Shown: positions 1 to 12,205 of the stretch, piece by piece
Layout of the letters: each line of letters opens with the position of its first letter
How positions within the stretch are numbered: position 1 is the stretch's first letter
Source: Cryptomeria japonica
Taxonomy: Eukaryota; Streptophyta; Pinopsida; Cupressales; Cupressaceae
Assembly: GCF_030272615.1 (NCBI RefSeq)
Contig: NC_081413.1
Span: forward strand, 449,420,538 to 449,484,537
Reading direction: 5' to 3'
Length of the DNA stretch: 64,000 nucleotides
Position numbers and translations under genes: made by a program
Notes under the pieces: model-generated
The model's database searches: none
Seen by the model: only the letters and a program-made list of their open reading frames with translations
Told to the model about the DNA's origin: nothing

Positions 1-1224
1 TACCCAAATATTACCACCTCTTTTTGAATCTGATTCATATTCAAGGTAGAATGATCCAGAGTCACCAGGTACTTCTTTAATCTTATACGCTTCAGTGAAC
101 TCACCTAGTTCAACCTTTGTGATTTTCATTTGAACATGCCTTATCATATCAGGACAAGAACTCCCATCATGATCTGTAGTAAGGTAAAAAGAGCACATAG
201 CACCTTTATCGGGAGGAGCCTCTATTTGCAATCTTTGTGGGGTAGTGGGTAGTTGTAAAGCTTACCCATAATTATACTGGTTTAGTTGTTTTCTACTTAT
301 ATCTTGATATGGCTGTGGGTAGGAAACTCCAAGTTTCGGTATTTGCCTCTTCAAAGCAATCATATCATTGACTAGTCTTTGAACAACTGGATCGATCGAA
401 GAGGTGGAAGCTTGAGATTGACCTTGAGGAATTTGTACATCTTTTCTCCACTTCCTAGCAATTATTAAATCATCTTCAAGCTCTATAGCCTAATTTTGTG
501 CAGTATCAAGATCGGCTGGCCTTTTTCCTCTGAGAGGGAAACCAACATTAGGAGCCATAGAGTTGATGAAGAAACATTGTTGGTTATCAGCAGTTGGTCT
601 TTTATCCTGGGGAATTTTATGGATAATCTTATTATACCTAGCTACATAGTCTCTCATTGGCTAATGAATCTCCTTCTTCATTTGTGTGAGCTGAGCCAAA
701 AGTGAGTGCTCATCATCGGTACTCTTGAACCATTTCTCAAAAGCAGTTTTCATTGTTTGCCAATCAGTTATAGATCCGGCCCACAGATGACTGAACCAAT
801 CTGTTGCTCCCTTGGTAAAAGTTTGAGCGAAAAGCCTAACAACCAAATCTTCATGTTGTACTAACAGTATCCCAGTAGCTACATTCAAATAATTCAAATG
901 TTCTTCAACTGAGATTTTCCCATCTCCATTAAACTTAGGTAAAACATCCTTGGCTCCTTTTGGAAGTGGATTATGGGCTCTGAGAGCAAGAGGCCCAACT
1001 ACGACACCCCATGGTTGGGCCATAATGAAAATAGGGTAAATAGTTACAAGGGGATGGGCTTGAATTCTAGAAAGTGTTAATGCTTGCCAATGGCTAGAAG
1101 AGGAAGGTGCCTTGGGAGTAGTTTTGGTAGGAGAAGAAGGTCTACTAGTTTTGGTAGGAGAAGAAGGTTTACTTTTCACGTTCCTCTTGGGAGTGAAATT
1201 TGTGGAAAATGATAACCCTTGCAA
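1..1224 (-). pseudogene. gag polyprotein of gypsy element A (truncated, with stops)
   Basis: Capsid-type Gag of a gypsy element. The longest open stretch (661-1224) has a basic, Ser/Thr/Pro-rich N-terminus and then the retrotransposon-gag core: LPKFNGDG, the Leu/Phe-rich helix around VVRLFAQTF, and the GATDWFSHL and DWQTMKTAFEKWF signatures. The same frame continues past a stop near 660 to the left edge, with more Gag sequence (MRDYVARYNKI) and a Cys/His cluster (CSFYLTTDHDGSSC, near 185) that looks like a degenerate zinc knuckle. Several stops interrupt the frame, so this copy is dead. The protease would lie beyond the edge. Family assignment is firm; the lineage is not resolved. Confidence 0.75.
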
Positions 1225-1482
1225 TTCTTCAAAAAAATCATCAACAACTCCCTCTCTCCTTTGTGATCTGGTATAAGGATGAGAATCCAGTGTTGTCCCC
1301 TCTAGGGTCCCAAAACAACTCTTTCTACCACAACAATATTCTGGGTTATGGAAATTCTTCTCAACCGTTCACCCCTTGTTTTTTTTAATCTCTTTCCAAA
1401 AAAAACAAACCTGTTGATGCTATTGGTTATGAGTTCAATTCTAACATACATGTAACATACTAATCTATTGAATATTTGATGC

Positions 1483-1500
1483 TCCCCAACAGAGTCGCCA
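1483..1500 (-). promoter_or_regulatory. Primer-binding site of element A
   Basis: Read on the minus strand the site is TGGCGACTCTGTTGGGGA, the form usual for plant gypsy primer-binding sites. It starts six bases after the LTR end (CACTAACA on that strand). It fixes both orientation and LTR boundary. Confidence 0.75.
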
Positions 1501-1506
1501 AAAATC

Positions 1507-2440
1507 TGTTAGTGAACAAATTTTTGCCTTTCTTCTAATTAAATTGTTTCAAACTCTGTCGCCTTCTTTGAAAGACAAAAGTTCAACTAAACAGTTGGGT
1601 AATTGTGACATACACCACTTCCCTCTGAATTTTTGATAGGTACAACTCCCTCCATTAGTTATTAAGGGAATAATCTAATTAAATTAAACTGGTATGCTTT
1701 TTCACATAAGGTTGCCTACTTCATTCTTAGATGAGAGGATACTAGTTTGCAAATATTTCAGGGAAACTATTCTTCAAAATGCTTCAACATGAAGATCAGA
1801 AGTGATCGAAAAAAATTTCAAAAACACCGATTCAACACTTCATAAAAAAAAAGGTAAGAGAAATAAAATCTCTTTTCAAGCATTTATCTTTTAAAAACAT
1901 ATAGATAGGAGCCCCAGATTAATAACAACATCTACCATCAGAAAGGTAATCACAGTCATTTAATTGGATTAATATTTGCAAAGACATACCACTCCACGGA
2001 TTCAAAAATCAAATATTTTTCCTCTCCAAAATGCATATGATCTTTACGTATATATGTATTTCATGCAACAAAGACACAACAATACACGTATAAGTTCTTT
2101 CCAATTTTAGATTTGAAAAACTGATGACTTCTTTTCCAACAAAAACAACACTTCTAAAAACAAAATCTAAGTAACTTATTCTAACCCCTTCTCTATCTAT
2201 CTTAATCTAATTTATAGTCACTTTAAAGAATAGAGGAGGTCTCCCTCAAAACCCAACCTCCTCCAAAACAGTTATAAAAACCAACAGAGTATTTTAGGGA
2301 TAGATGTCCCAAAGTCATTTGCAAGTTTATGAAAAACACATAAAAATAAAAACATAGCATTATCATCATGCTATGCTTCTTCTCCATCATCATCCTCTCC
2401 TCCACTTTTCTAGGCATCGTGGGTAGTTGCAAGCTCTTGA
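1507..2440 (-). repeat. 5' LTR of element A (right boundary uncertain)
   Basis: On the minus strand the LTR ends ...CACTAACA at 1507, just before the PBS. The stretch to the right is AT-rich and has no convincing coding potential. The LTR start (TG on the minus strand) could not be placed because the 3' LTR is outside the window. Short ORFs here, such as 2223-2432, have no recognisable domain. Confidence 0.45.
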
Positions 2441-2448
2441 ATTATAGA

Positions 2449-2935
2449 CTAGATTGGATTTTTCATGGCGTTGATCTTTGCTTTTGCAGCTTCTTTGTCC
2501 CACCTGTGCTTCACCATTTTCTCAGCATGCTTAGGTAACTGATCGTTACCAATAAATGTCATGGATTCAATTTGGGCGACTTGTGTTATATCTTCGGAAG
2601 TGAAATTGCCTTTGGCTTTAACTTTTGCCATGTGTAGGCTAAAAGCCTTTATTGCATCCTGTGTGTTTAGCCCACAAAGTCCCTGTTGCCAATCGTGGTC
2701 TGGATTAACCACCTTATTGTCATCAACTAAGATAGACTAAAGATCCTAAAGCTCATAAATAGAAGCCTTGGCATCAGAAATCACAGACTTGAATGTCAGT
2801 ACCCGCCACATTATAGTCCTCTTCAATACGAAGAGTTAGCACTCATCAGTTACCAACTTGATTCAGTTTTCTACTAAAACTTTGGTGGCTCCATACTCTT
2901 CTATCTTGGTGAGCATGGGCAAGACATTTTCCCAT
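2449..2935 (-). pseudogene. Unknown ORF family H1, C-terminal part
   Basis: This continues the reading frame broken at 14276. Removing Tat1 (2936-14275) and one copy of CCCAT joins the codons for EEHKW to ENVLPMLTKI without a frame change, which shows the two parts were one ORF. The last open stretch (2449-2712) is charged and probably helical (KAKGNFTSEDITQ, HAEKMVKHRWDKEAAKAK) and ends NAMKNPI before TAG. In-frame stops lie between 2713 and 2935. I do not recognise the family. There are no RT, integrase, protease or zinc-knuckle motifs. It may be cargo of a non-autonomous retroelement or a decayed gene. Confidence 0.55.
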
Positions 2936-3717
2936 TGTAGACACCCAAAATTGTCATGTCTAATTAAATAAATATTTTATTTATTTAATTATCTAAGCTT
3001 AATTCTTCTATTAATTAAAAAAATCTTTATTTATTTAATTAATTCATTTATCCTCTTCTAGCCTTATTTCTCATTTAAATAAATACATTTATTTATTTAA
3101 ATTATCCTTTTCTTAAATTAAATAAATATTTTTTTAATTTAATTATCCCACTTCTTCTATTAATTAAATAAATCTTTATTTATCTAATTAATTCATTAAC
3201 CTTTTCCACCTATGACACATGTCATTCATCTCTTAATTCATACACTACCTACCCCTTTCATTATTTTATTATTTCTTTTACCTACCCTCTAATCTTAGCC
3301 GACCTCCTTTTACACCTCTCAATCTTATCCCTCCATTTCATATAGTGTCTTCTATATAAGGAGATGCTTCCTTCATTATCAAACCCTAATCGTTCCATGC
3401 ATTCTAATCATGTTTTATGCACTTGACTACACTACGATCCTACTAGCAACCACATTCCGTTCTTTGTTGAGCTCTTGTGCACATAAAATCTGAGAGCAAA
3501 TATATCAAGCAAGATCAATGGAGATAGGAAGAATGGAGATCCAAATCCTATTGGACATGTGATGGTATAATCTTTGTGATTTCGTTTGATTTGCATTGTC
3601 TTAGGTAATCTTCATATGTTATGGTGGATCTTTGTTGTTGTTAGGCTAGGGTTTTGTGGTTGAATTCATTTAGCATTTCAATATCGTTATTATTGTTATC
3701 CATTTTCACCATATACA
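2936..3717 (+). repeat. 5' LTR of Tat1
   Basis: 782 bp, TG...CA. The first third is a run of TTAAATAAATA-type AT repeats that can fold on itself. A TATA box (TATATAAG, 3353-3360) is followed by the likely transcription start region. It differs from the 3' LTR at roughly a dozen to fifteen positions by eye. Confidence 0.93.
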
Positions 3718-3720
3718 TTT

Positions 3721-3737
3721 TGGCATGCCCCGTGGGA
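3721..3737 (+). promoter_or_regulatory. Primer-binding site of Tat1
   Basis: TGGCATGCCCCGTGGGA starts three bases after the LTR end. Tat2 has TGGCACGGCCGGTGGGAC at the same place (56523-56540, minus strand). The shared TGGCA...GTGGGA frame supports a tRNA-complementary site, but the tRNA was not identified. Confidence 0.6.
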
Positions 3738-3866
3738 TATGGATTTTTGTTAGATCTATGTTTTTTGCAGATTTTTCTAACCCTATCTTGCTGTTTTGTA
3801 AAACAATTTGGAGAATAACCTTGTGCAGCTAGGGTTTTGGACACAAAATCAAGATCTTGGAGAGAT

Positions 3867-4715
3867 TTGATCATATCTCACAAACGGCTTGGAAATTTTG
3901 CACCATATTGTTTTTGTAGGTTGAAGAAAGTATCAGAAGCTCTCAATCCAAAATTTAGAATTTTTGGAGAACATTTTCATTTTCTATGAATTGTTTATGA
4001 TTTTTCATAAAAAATTAATTTTGAGAGAAAATGAGAGACTTTTTCAGATTTTCTTACATTTTTGGAAATCTCTCATAATTATACACATGATCTATTCTTT
4101 GTGATTTTAATTTTGATGCAAAACATTTGCCTAAAAATCAGATCTTTAAAAATTAGAGTTTTTCCTTATTTTAATTAGATCTTACAAACGGCTTTGAATT
4201 TTGACATCATATTTTTTTTGTAGGTCAGGAAATGTATCAGAAAGATTTAGTAACAATTTCAGATTTTTTGGATCGATTTTTCATTTTATATAAATTTTTT
4301 ATGATTTTTCATAAAAAATTAATTTTGAGAGAAAATTAGCGAATTTTTCAGTTTTTCTTACATTTTTGGAGATCTCTCATAATTATACATAGTATATGCT
4401 ATTTGTGATTTTAAATTTGATGCAAAATCATTCCTCAAAAATCAGATCTTTGAAAATTAGGGTTTTGCATTATTTTACTCATATCTCACAAACTGCTTGT
4501 ATTTGTTGCAAAAACAATTTTATGCAGGTTTGGAAGACCATCAGGACTCTCCAATAAAAATTTCAAATTTTTTGGATCGATTTTGCATTTTATATGAATT
4601 TTTTATGATTTTTCATAAAAAATTAATTTTTGGAGCAAATTAGCAAATTTTTTGGATTTTCTTACATTTCTCGAAATCTCTTAAAATTTAACAGGTGGTC
4701 TTTTTTAATGATGAA
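3867..4715 (+). repeat. Three tandem copies of a ~300-bp leader repeat in Tat1
   Basis: The unit opens with a variant of ATCTCACAAACGGCTT (about 3871, 4180 and 4480). It runs through TTTTTCATAAAAAATTAATT and AATCTCTCATAATTATACA and closes near AAAAATCAGATCTTT. The three copies are clearly divergent, so the duplication is older than the LTR pair. Tat2 has a different repeat (CACAGACGCG) in its leader. Confidence 0.8.
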
Positions 4716-6279
4716 TCAGATCTTTGAATTGGTCAACAAAACGCATTGTTGAAGGCCCCTATTTCACAAAGTCTTTTGGATCTAAAATTTACCTAGCTTA
4801 TGTGCTTGCAGGAAGGGGTGATCATTTGAAACAATCCAAACTACTAATAAATCTTTGTTGCAGGTCCTTGGCAAGGGTTTTTGGATTTTTATTGTGTGCC
4901 TTGTTTTCATAGACTAGCAAACACTTCAATTGGTGCACTAAAATTGAATCATTGTCTTTTGTGTCTTGAGCAATAGGCTCTTTTTGTTTAATCTTTAGAG
5001 GGCCTATCTTCTCGTGTGGTCATTAGGACTACTAGTGAGAAGAGAATGACCCAAGTGGTAGCGAGGAAAACCCACCTCTTTTGAACCACTATAAACAACT
5101 GTAGTCATGGTGAAAACTATGGATAACGTGTGTTGATTAGTTCATACCGACACTATGTCTCCCCATAAACCCGTTTGATCAAATTTATTTGATCAGTTGT
5201 AGGGCGTAACCCCTACTGGCTGGGAGCCTTCTGTATTTACAAAGCTGAAAGTGCCGCATGTATGGCCACACGAGCAGATGCCCTTACTAGCACCTTTTTG
5301 TTTTAGAAGCCAAAATCCTTCTAGTTGTTGAGGCAGGAGGTCGGACCTCTGGTAGCGGCCCACACACATACGATTCTTAGTAGAGATACAAAGTTCACCA
5401 CGGGGAATTTTCGTGGGGACTAATGCTTGGCTGACCCGAGAAGTGAGTGCCGAGGGTGGAGCCAGTGAGGTCAAGCATCTAAGTATCCGCTTTGAATAGC
5501 GTAGCCTCAAGGGTAAAACCTCATGTGGGATCAACAACTATTGTCTTGGCCAGCCATAAGAATTGTGCTTGACTTATTTTAAACATTCAAAACATTCGAG
5601 ACCAAACAACAAAACATTGTGTCTTTTGTGTCTTCAAGTGTATGCAAAACATTTTTACATCAAACAACACACTTTTCTTAGAGTCATTTTGAGTCTAAAC
5701 ACTTGCAAACATTGAGTCCTCATCAACATTGTGTCTTCTTGTCACAAAAAATAGTCAAACATTCAGATTTGGTCACAACGAACAACTTCACAAATTGGAA
5801 ACATTTTACAGTCCAGCAAACAAGAGCAATCAGTTTCGGAATTCTTGAGCTTCCTAGGTTGTTTCTCCAGGTTTTCATCTAGCATTCAACCTGTCTTTCG
5901 GTCTCACAAAGTCCATCATTGCTTTGCATCTTGCATTAAATTTACATTTGTCTAAACTTGAGTCAAAAGGTCACTTGCTTGTCCTCATCGTACTTTGTCA
6001 ACACACTACATACAACAACACTTTGCTAAGTGATCCTTCATCAAGGTTTCTTACCTTTGGGTCTCATTTGGTCTTACTTAGAGTCAAGGTCAACTTACCT
6101 CATCAAGAGAAACTATCCTCTCTTTGGAAGTCACACCTACTCTACTACATACATACTTGGTCTTACACTTTGGACATTGCAAGTACACCTCAGATTAATT
6201 TACATTCCATCCAACTCTTAGTCTTCCATACTCTTTCCATTTTCATCTAGTCTCACACATCTTGGTCAATACCTAGTTC
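4716..6279 (+). other. Untranslated leader of Tat1
   Basis: Between the leader repeats and gag. The stretch 4716-6270 matches the Tat2 leader (about 54270-56040) well. Two frames without stops occur in both copies: one antisense (5193-5537) and one sense (5924-6250, ending 30 bases before gag). Neither opens with ATG, and many of the differences between copies change the amino acid, so I do not call them genes. Confidence 0.6.
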
Positions 6280-8703
6280 ATGGTTGAAACCCATCTTCAA
6301 AAATCTAGGAGAGAAACTAAAGAGGCTCAAGAGTCCGCAAACATGATTTCTTATGAGTATGACAATGATATCTTTTTCAATTCTGTTCATACTACATTAC
6401 TTGACATGGATGCCTATAGAAACATTCCAAATGTTGAGAACATGGACACTACAAACAATAATGATACACACAATGATGATATGGACAACTTTTCAGTACA
6501 TTCAACAGATGTGGAAGAATCCATTATGGATCCCCGTTTCAATCGATTGGTTGAGGAAATAATGAGGAGGGATAGACAATACTTCTTACAAATGATGGCA
6601 CAAAGTGGAGCCAAGATACCTCATGATTTTGACGTGTCTCAAATAATGGAACATAGACCTTTGCAACAAACTCACTCCAACATGGATCAAAGAAGGCCTA
6701 ATAGTGGAGGCAATAGAGGACCACATATGGTACCTGAATCACCATCATCTTTGTTTCAAAAACTAGAGGTCCCACATACACATGGTCAAGCATATGATAC
6801 TCACCTTCGCAGACCATTATGAAAGTCTTATGCAAACAGATATGCTCAATCACATACCAATGCTAAGGATCAACCACCAAAGCAATTGGATATTCAAACG
6901 CATGCTCAAAAATTGGACACAAGGAAACCTCGTGTCAAATTTGGGGGCAACACATTAGAACATGACATGCCTGTAGAGTATGGTATACATGGACAAAATA
7001 GATATTTCATTCCTCAACATGAATCTATACCAAGTGGTCCATATATGCAGCATCACTATAGACCTCCTCCATATGAACATGTGTATGATCAATATCATCC
7101 ATATATGCAAAATGCTCCTCCTCCAATTGGTGCCTCAAGCATGGGGTATGGTCCATGAAGTCGATCTCCACCTAAGAGCAATTTGGAACAACAAATCAGG
7201 GATTTACAAAAGAAAATGGAGGACATAAATACACCAAAGCCAACATACACAATGAGAGGAATATGTCCTTATCCATTTGACAAGAGCATTCCAATGCCTC
7301 CTTTTCCTACACACTTTGTGACACCTAAGTTTGATAAGTATAGAGGAAAAGGGGATCCTAAGGCACACATAAGACAATTTTTCACAGCTTGCATTGAGGT
7401 AGCAGCAGAAGAGACATATTTGTTGAGATTATTCCCACAAAGCCTAGGTGATCAAGCTATGGAATGGTTCTCCCAACTCCCACCTGGTATTAAGTCATGG
7501 GGTGACTTAGCAGAGGCATTTATCCAACATTTCTCCTACAACATAGAGATAGACATATCAGTCACTACTTTGTGCAACACCAAGCAAAAAGATGGAGAGT
7601 CTTTTTCATCATTTTTACAAAGATGGAGGAATCTAGCTAGCAGATGCTCTTGTGAAATTCCACAAAAACAAATGGTAGAGATGTTCACCCAAAATGTTAA
7701 CAAAGACATTGGTTATGATCTAAGAAAAGCTTGTTTGTCCACCTTCAAGGACATTATTGAAAAAGGCTTAGCGATAGAAAAGGTCCTAATTGAACAAGGA
7801 GTCATCAAGATATTCAAGGAAAACAAAGATGACTTTAAAGGAAAAGACAAGCCATGATTTTGGAATAAAAACAAGAACACAGTCAATGATGGTGTTGTTG
7901 ATGCCAACACAGTGTGACCCAAATTCATTTTTTCTAGATCAAGTTCTACAAACAATCAAGTGAATACTCAAACAACTTCCAGATCATGAAGGAAGTACAC
8001 CCCATTGGGAGAACCACTTGAGTCAGTCTTCAAGAAGCTAGTGGCAAACAAGGTAATCACAGTTCCAGATTTTCCTCCATATGAACCAAAGGTTAAACCA
8101 AATTGGTGGAACGATGATGAGTATTGTGAATTTCATAAGAGCAAGGTTCATAAGATAGGAAATTGTCATTGACTGAAGAACATCATACAAGATCTCATTG
8201 ATAGAGGTGACATTGAGATTGAAGGACACTCATCCAATCAAGAACATGAAATGTTTAAGGAACCATTCCCAAAACATGACAAGGGAAAAGCTAAAGCCAC
8301 AGATGACCAAACCAACTATACCAGAGCAACCTATAACTATGATTCAACTATCAATCACATCTCGATGGACAATTACGTCTCTACTATTATCCTTAAGGAC
8401 AAAATGTCTGAGAATTCTACCTGGAGACCCAGGATTGTCCTCAGAGGTGTTGGATCTTCTTCCGAACCTACCTCTGAATGTCATGTCACAACCCGCCGAG
8501 GTAAAATCACTTTGCAAGGTGCTCCAGCTAAAAACACCGCTTCTTCATCAACCAAGCTTGAGTATGACCTTGTAGAACAGTTAGGGAAGACACCCGCGCT
8601 CATCTCCATCCTTGAGCTTTTACGCATATGCCCTGCACACAAGGCCATTCTTGACAAAACTTTGAGAGACACTACTATCCCCACTAATCTTAACGTGGAC
8701 TAG
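6280..8703 (+). pseudogene. gag polyprotein of Tat1 (interrupted by stops)
   Basis: Structural Gag. Translation starts at MVETHLQKSRRE (6280), the same place as in Tat2. An acidic N-terminal region precedes a Pro/His/Tyr-rich stretch. Next comes the capsid core (7183-7857) with PKFDKYRGKGDPKAHIRQF, AMEWFSQLPPGIKSWGDL and SFLQRWRNLASRC. A degenerate zinc-knuckle-like block follows near 8120 (EFHKSKVHKIGNCH). Stops interrupt the frame near 6820, 7156, 7855, 7915, 7985, 8170 and 8701. Where Tat2 keeps the codon, a single substitution explains the stop (for example TGG to TGA in PLWKSY). The capsid core itself is uninterrupted. Confidence 0.85.
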
Positions 8704-8712
8704 TTTCAAGCC

Positions 8713-9270
8713 ATGGTGGGATGCCTTTCCATTCCACACTCCCTTACATTCACAGAAGTTGATGATGCCTCCATAAGTCAGCCACATAATGCACCATTAC
8801 ACATTGAAGCCTTCATACACAAAAATCAAATAAAACGAGTCCTGATAGATGGAGGAGTAGGTCTAAACATTTGTACGTTGAGCACTATTAAACAATTGGG
8901 ATATTCTGAAAAAGCTATGAATGCTACAGACAAAATTACCATCAAGGCATATGATGCTGAAGAACGTTCATCCAAAGGCACAGTCACCTTACCTCTCAGA
9001 GTTGGGCCAGTTACAAAGGATGTGGTTTGTCAAGTCCTAGACCTGGATCTCACATACAACATATTGCTAGGACGTCCTTGGATTCATGAGATGAGTGCAG
9101 TACCATCTACATATCATCGATGTATCAAGTTTCCACACAATGGAGTTGAAGTGACCATCAAAGCGGATTCAAATCCATTCATATATTGCAACAATCAGCA
9201 ACCTCGGTCAGAAATAACAATCCCAGTCAATCAAGAAGCTATTCCTTCATCAGCATATGTGGATCTATAA
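8713..9270 (+). pseudogene. Retropepsin-like aspartic protease of Tat1
   Basis: Polyprotein-processing protease. The active-site segment is VLIDGGVGLNICTLSTI (Asp-Gly-Gly, about 8845), followed by the flap region and the second hydrophobic motif LTYNILLGRPWIHEM, typical of plant gypsy proteases. Active-site residue and fold motifs are present. The frame opens after a TAG (8701) that replaces the Gln codon kept in Tat2 (NVDQFQAIVG), so it would normally be part of the gag-pol frame. It ends at TAA after SSAYVDL. Tat2 has a close counterpart at 51215-51874. Confidence 0.85.
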
Positions 9271-9273
9271 TCC

Positions 9274-10130
9274 TTGAAAGCTTTTACATCAAAACAAGCA
9301 GAGATCAAAGAAAATTTCAAGTTTAAAGACATAAGATGTGGTGAGTATATATTTCATGTTGAGCAACTCCCACTATCTCCTAACACATTCAGTCAACATG
9401 AACAATCTACAAACAAGTTGCAATGCCAAGGAATTGGGTATGAACCACCTAGTGTTGTGGCTACTAAGTCTGAATGCACATCTCCTCTAGTGGTGCAAGC
9501 ATCTCTTGATATCAATAGTCCTAAGAATGGTTCCAAAAAGGAATCTATTGAGCATATCACCAGCCCTCTTGAGAATGAACATAGCTTTACCGTTTCATCC
9601 ACTCATTCCATTTCCAATCCTCTCCCAAACTTGGATCAACAACAATTACAAAAGCCCTCACTAATCGGGGATCACAAATCAAGATTTGAAAAGAAAAACC
9701 TAAAAGTCAAAAATAAAGAAAACTCCTTCAGTCCAAATCAAAATTAGAAGCTATTGGACTCTACAAAAATCAAAGTCAAGGATAAAAATCCTATGAAAAA
9801 AAAGAGCAAGAGTTGATCTCCCCTAATATCAAAATAACTGGGGGCAAAAGTTCTACAATTTTAAGTCAAAAAACATACTTGTTGATCCTAAGTCTCCATC
9901 ATGCTATCCTACTTTCACTTCTTTTCACAATCATAAGCCTTCATCACTCATCTACTTGTTCCACACATCCATCCCCTTTTGGTGATACATCATGGACCTT
10001 TAATGGAACTTCCTCGAAGGACTTTGTTATCAAGGATGCTCAAACTTCTTTAGGTGACATGCATACAAGCCTATGTAATCCACACACTAGTATTTCTATC
10101 TCAGTTCCTTTATCAAGGAAGACAGTCACT
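9274..10130 (+). other. Segment replacing RT, RNase H and integrase core in Tat1
   Basis: Immediately after the protease, Tat1 departs from Tat2. Where Tat2 has G-patch, RT, RNase H and integrase (about 4 kb), Tat1 has about 850 bp of unrelated sequence. It includes an open frame 9274-9747 (157 codons, Ser/Asn/Lys-rich, starting MKAFTSKQAEIKENFKFK) and the start of 9813-10397. I see no catalytic motif. It may be capture of other sequence or a remnant left by template switching. Confidence 0.6.
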
Positions 10131-10397
10131 CGAGCTACACATCATTCAGTCAAGGAACAATGCAACTACAATCATAAAGTCAAGCCTCGCACATTTGAGG
10201 TAGGCGACTTAGTTCTTAGAGAAAATCCCAAAAATCAGCAAGACAGAGAGAAGAAGGGCAAGTTCAAACCAAATTGGCTTGGTCCCTACATTATTACAAC
10301 AACATATGGATATGGTGCATATCAGCTCTCAACTACAGAAGGTGAACCTTTGGAGGATCCTATCAATAGCATGCACCTTCGCAGGTTTTACACATAG
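10131..10397 (+). pseudogene. Integrase C-terminal tail of Tat1
   Basis: Homology to Tat2 resumes here: VKPRTFEVGDLVLRENP, GKFKPNWLGPYII, GAYQLSTTEGEPL, SMHLRRFYT and stop. This is the SH3-like DNA-binding tail usual at the end of gypsy integrases (the EVGDLVLR and W-LGPY motifs). The catalytic core upstream is missing, so the fragment has no integrase activity. Its retention marks the right edge of the pol deletion. The upstream part of the open frame (from 9813) is not integrase. Confidence 0.85.
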
Positions 10398-12100
10398 CTC
10401 TTTAGAGTATCCTAATTCAAAAAATACAAAAAAATCAAAAATTTCAAAAGTACAAAAAAAATTATAAAACAAAAAAAATCGTTACTTGGTGAAAACCTGA
10501 CAAACAGGCGTCTTGTGACACAAAAAACAATGAAAAATAAAAAAAGTAAAGAGAAATAATTTCGTCCAACGGTGAAAACCACTTCGGTGGCACCCTGGGC
10601 AAGTACCATGGTGAAAACTGGGTCACCAGCACCATGCGTAGAGACATTGCTCCTCCCTCCTTCAGGATTCTCTTTCATCACTTCACTTTACACACACTCA
10701 CGACCAATTCATCCATAATAAACTTACCCATTTTCATCATGGCTTGTTATTGATCTACCCAAGATTGGTTAGCCATTCATAATAAACCTCCCTTTTCCTC
10801 CCTTTCCATCCATAATAAATCAGATCCTATCTGTGGCTAAGGCAAATCCTACGTCTAGTGATGGGTGTGGAACTGAGAACATCACATGTTTTGAGGAGTA
10901 CAGTTTCTTCCAGCTTTCTTCAGTCTATCCGCGCACAATCTACAATAAAGCAACATTTGCATCATAGATCTGCAATAATGTTTCATCTTCTCCACAATAA
11001 AGTATCAATTTCATGGATTCAGTCAGTTTCAGATGAGACACAACAGCAACAATGGGCTTCAACAAATCAAATCTTTCAACAGACTCAGACAACATATGGT
11101 TCCGTGCTATCTATCCTTTCTGTGAAAGTAAACATTATGACCACAATCAAATAATACTTATACAAGTGACAAGAGACACTAAACTTGAGGACTACAGTGG
11201 ATGTTGGTGTCGAGTCTTGGTTTTCTTTTGATTTCATCTTTTTTTTGGTGACATGTCTTTTAGCTTTTCCGGGATGTCTTTGACTAGAGATTCTATCTCC
11301 AGGATGTCTTTGACTAGAAAGGCGAGGATGGGCTATCATCACCTATTTGTATTTGGTGTCTATGGATTGTCTCTTAGTAATGCTATGACTTGTCCAAGGA
11401 TATGAGGACACTGTGAGTCTAGTATGAACTGGGGCATTCCTTGTTTGTGACTGTCTTATCTCCATGCAAACGGGTACAATGACTTTCTAGGTCAAACATA
11501 TGCCTCGATTGTCAGAACCTATTTTGCCATAATAAAGCTCAATGATGATAACACACAAGAAGCTCTTTCACTTTCATATCTTCTATCTTTCATCCCCCTT
11601 TCTTGATTGACTTCCATCATCCTTCTCAAGTCCACGTACCCTGCTATCACATGACTGAGTATAATGACACACCAAAAACATTTGCATTTCATGTAGTTGC
11701 ACCTGCATTACCACATATAAGCATTTCATACATACATATAGATATCACAACTGCATCACATCCTGCACACAACACCTGTTAGCACAATTTACATTTGCAT
11801 TGTCATATTCATCCACATTTCATACATTCACATTTGCATCATGCATACACATATAAAACATAAAAGAACAAAAAAATATATTGCATTGCATCATATACAT
11901 ATTTGCATCCATATCATAAGCATCACATAGAAACATACATCACATAGGTATGCATGCATATAGCTGCCGCAAAGATGCATCATCTCATATATATAATCAT
12001 AAGTGTCATGATACAATGATGTCAAAATAATATGGCTACAATCACCTGAAGGTGTCTACATCATCATACAAAATGGTACAAAACTGATACAGAGGAACCC
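10398..12100 (+). other. 3' non-coding region of Tat1
   Basis: After the integrase stop there is an A-rich tract (10420-10480, many AAAAA runs), then sequence with no coding signal. The region 10400-11800 matches Tat2 45100-46770 in inverted coordinates. From about 11650 it is rich in CATTTGCAT- and CACATA-type words. Small ORFs here look like chance frames. Confidence 0.6.
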
Positions 12101-12205
12101 ACTGATAACTCCTGCCAACACTATTGGTAGTGCTAAACTTGTCCATGTCATGGTATCCCATGCCACATGTCCAGCCCTCATCTCTTTTCCTGGGTCCTGG
12201 AACAC

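Larger units (their letters stand above)
1..2440 (-). mobile_element. Ty3/gypsy LTR retrotransposon, 5' part only (element A)
   Basis: A minus-strand element enters from the left edge. Its 5' LTR, primer-binding site and gag are inside the window; pol and the 3' LTR lie outside. The order LTR (from 1507 rightward), PBS (1483-1500), leader, gag (1224 leftward) is that of a gypsy element read right to left. It lies next to the C-terminal part of the unknown ORF H1 and may be inserted in it, but I could not fix the right end of the LTR or find a target-site duplication, so 2440 is only an outer limit. Confidence 0.7.

Noticed and set aside
240-2440. Similar words GTGGGTAGTTG at 247 and 2419 as possible LTR or TSD edges of element A
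   Set aside because: The first lies within gag-frame sequence and the match is too short to define a boundary.
5193-5537. Antisense 114-codon frame in the Tat1 leader, also open in Tat2 (55221-55565)
   Set aside because: The Tat2 frame opens with TTG right after a stop, no ATG fits, and about 13 of 114 residues differ, as expected from simple nucleotide similarity.
5924-6250. Sense frame ending 30 bases before gag in Tat1, also in Tat2 (54638-54285)
   Set aside because: No ATG start, Leu/His/Ser-rich composition, and about a dozen amino-acid changes between copies. Possibly a chance open frame in a conserved leader.
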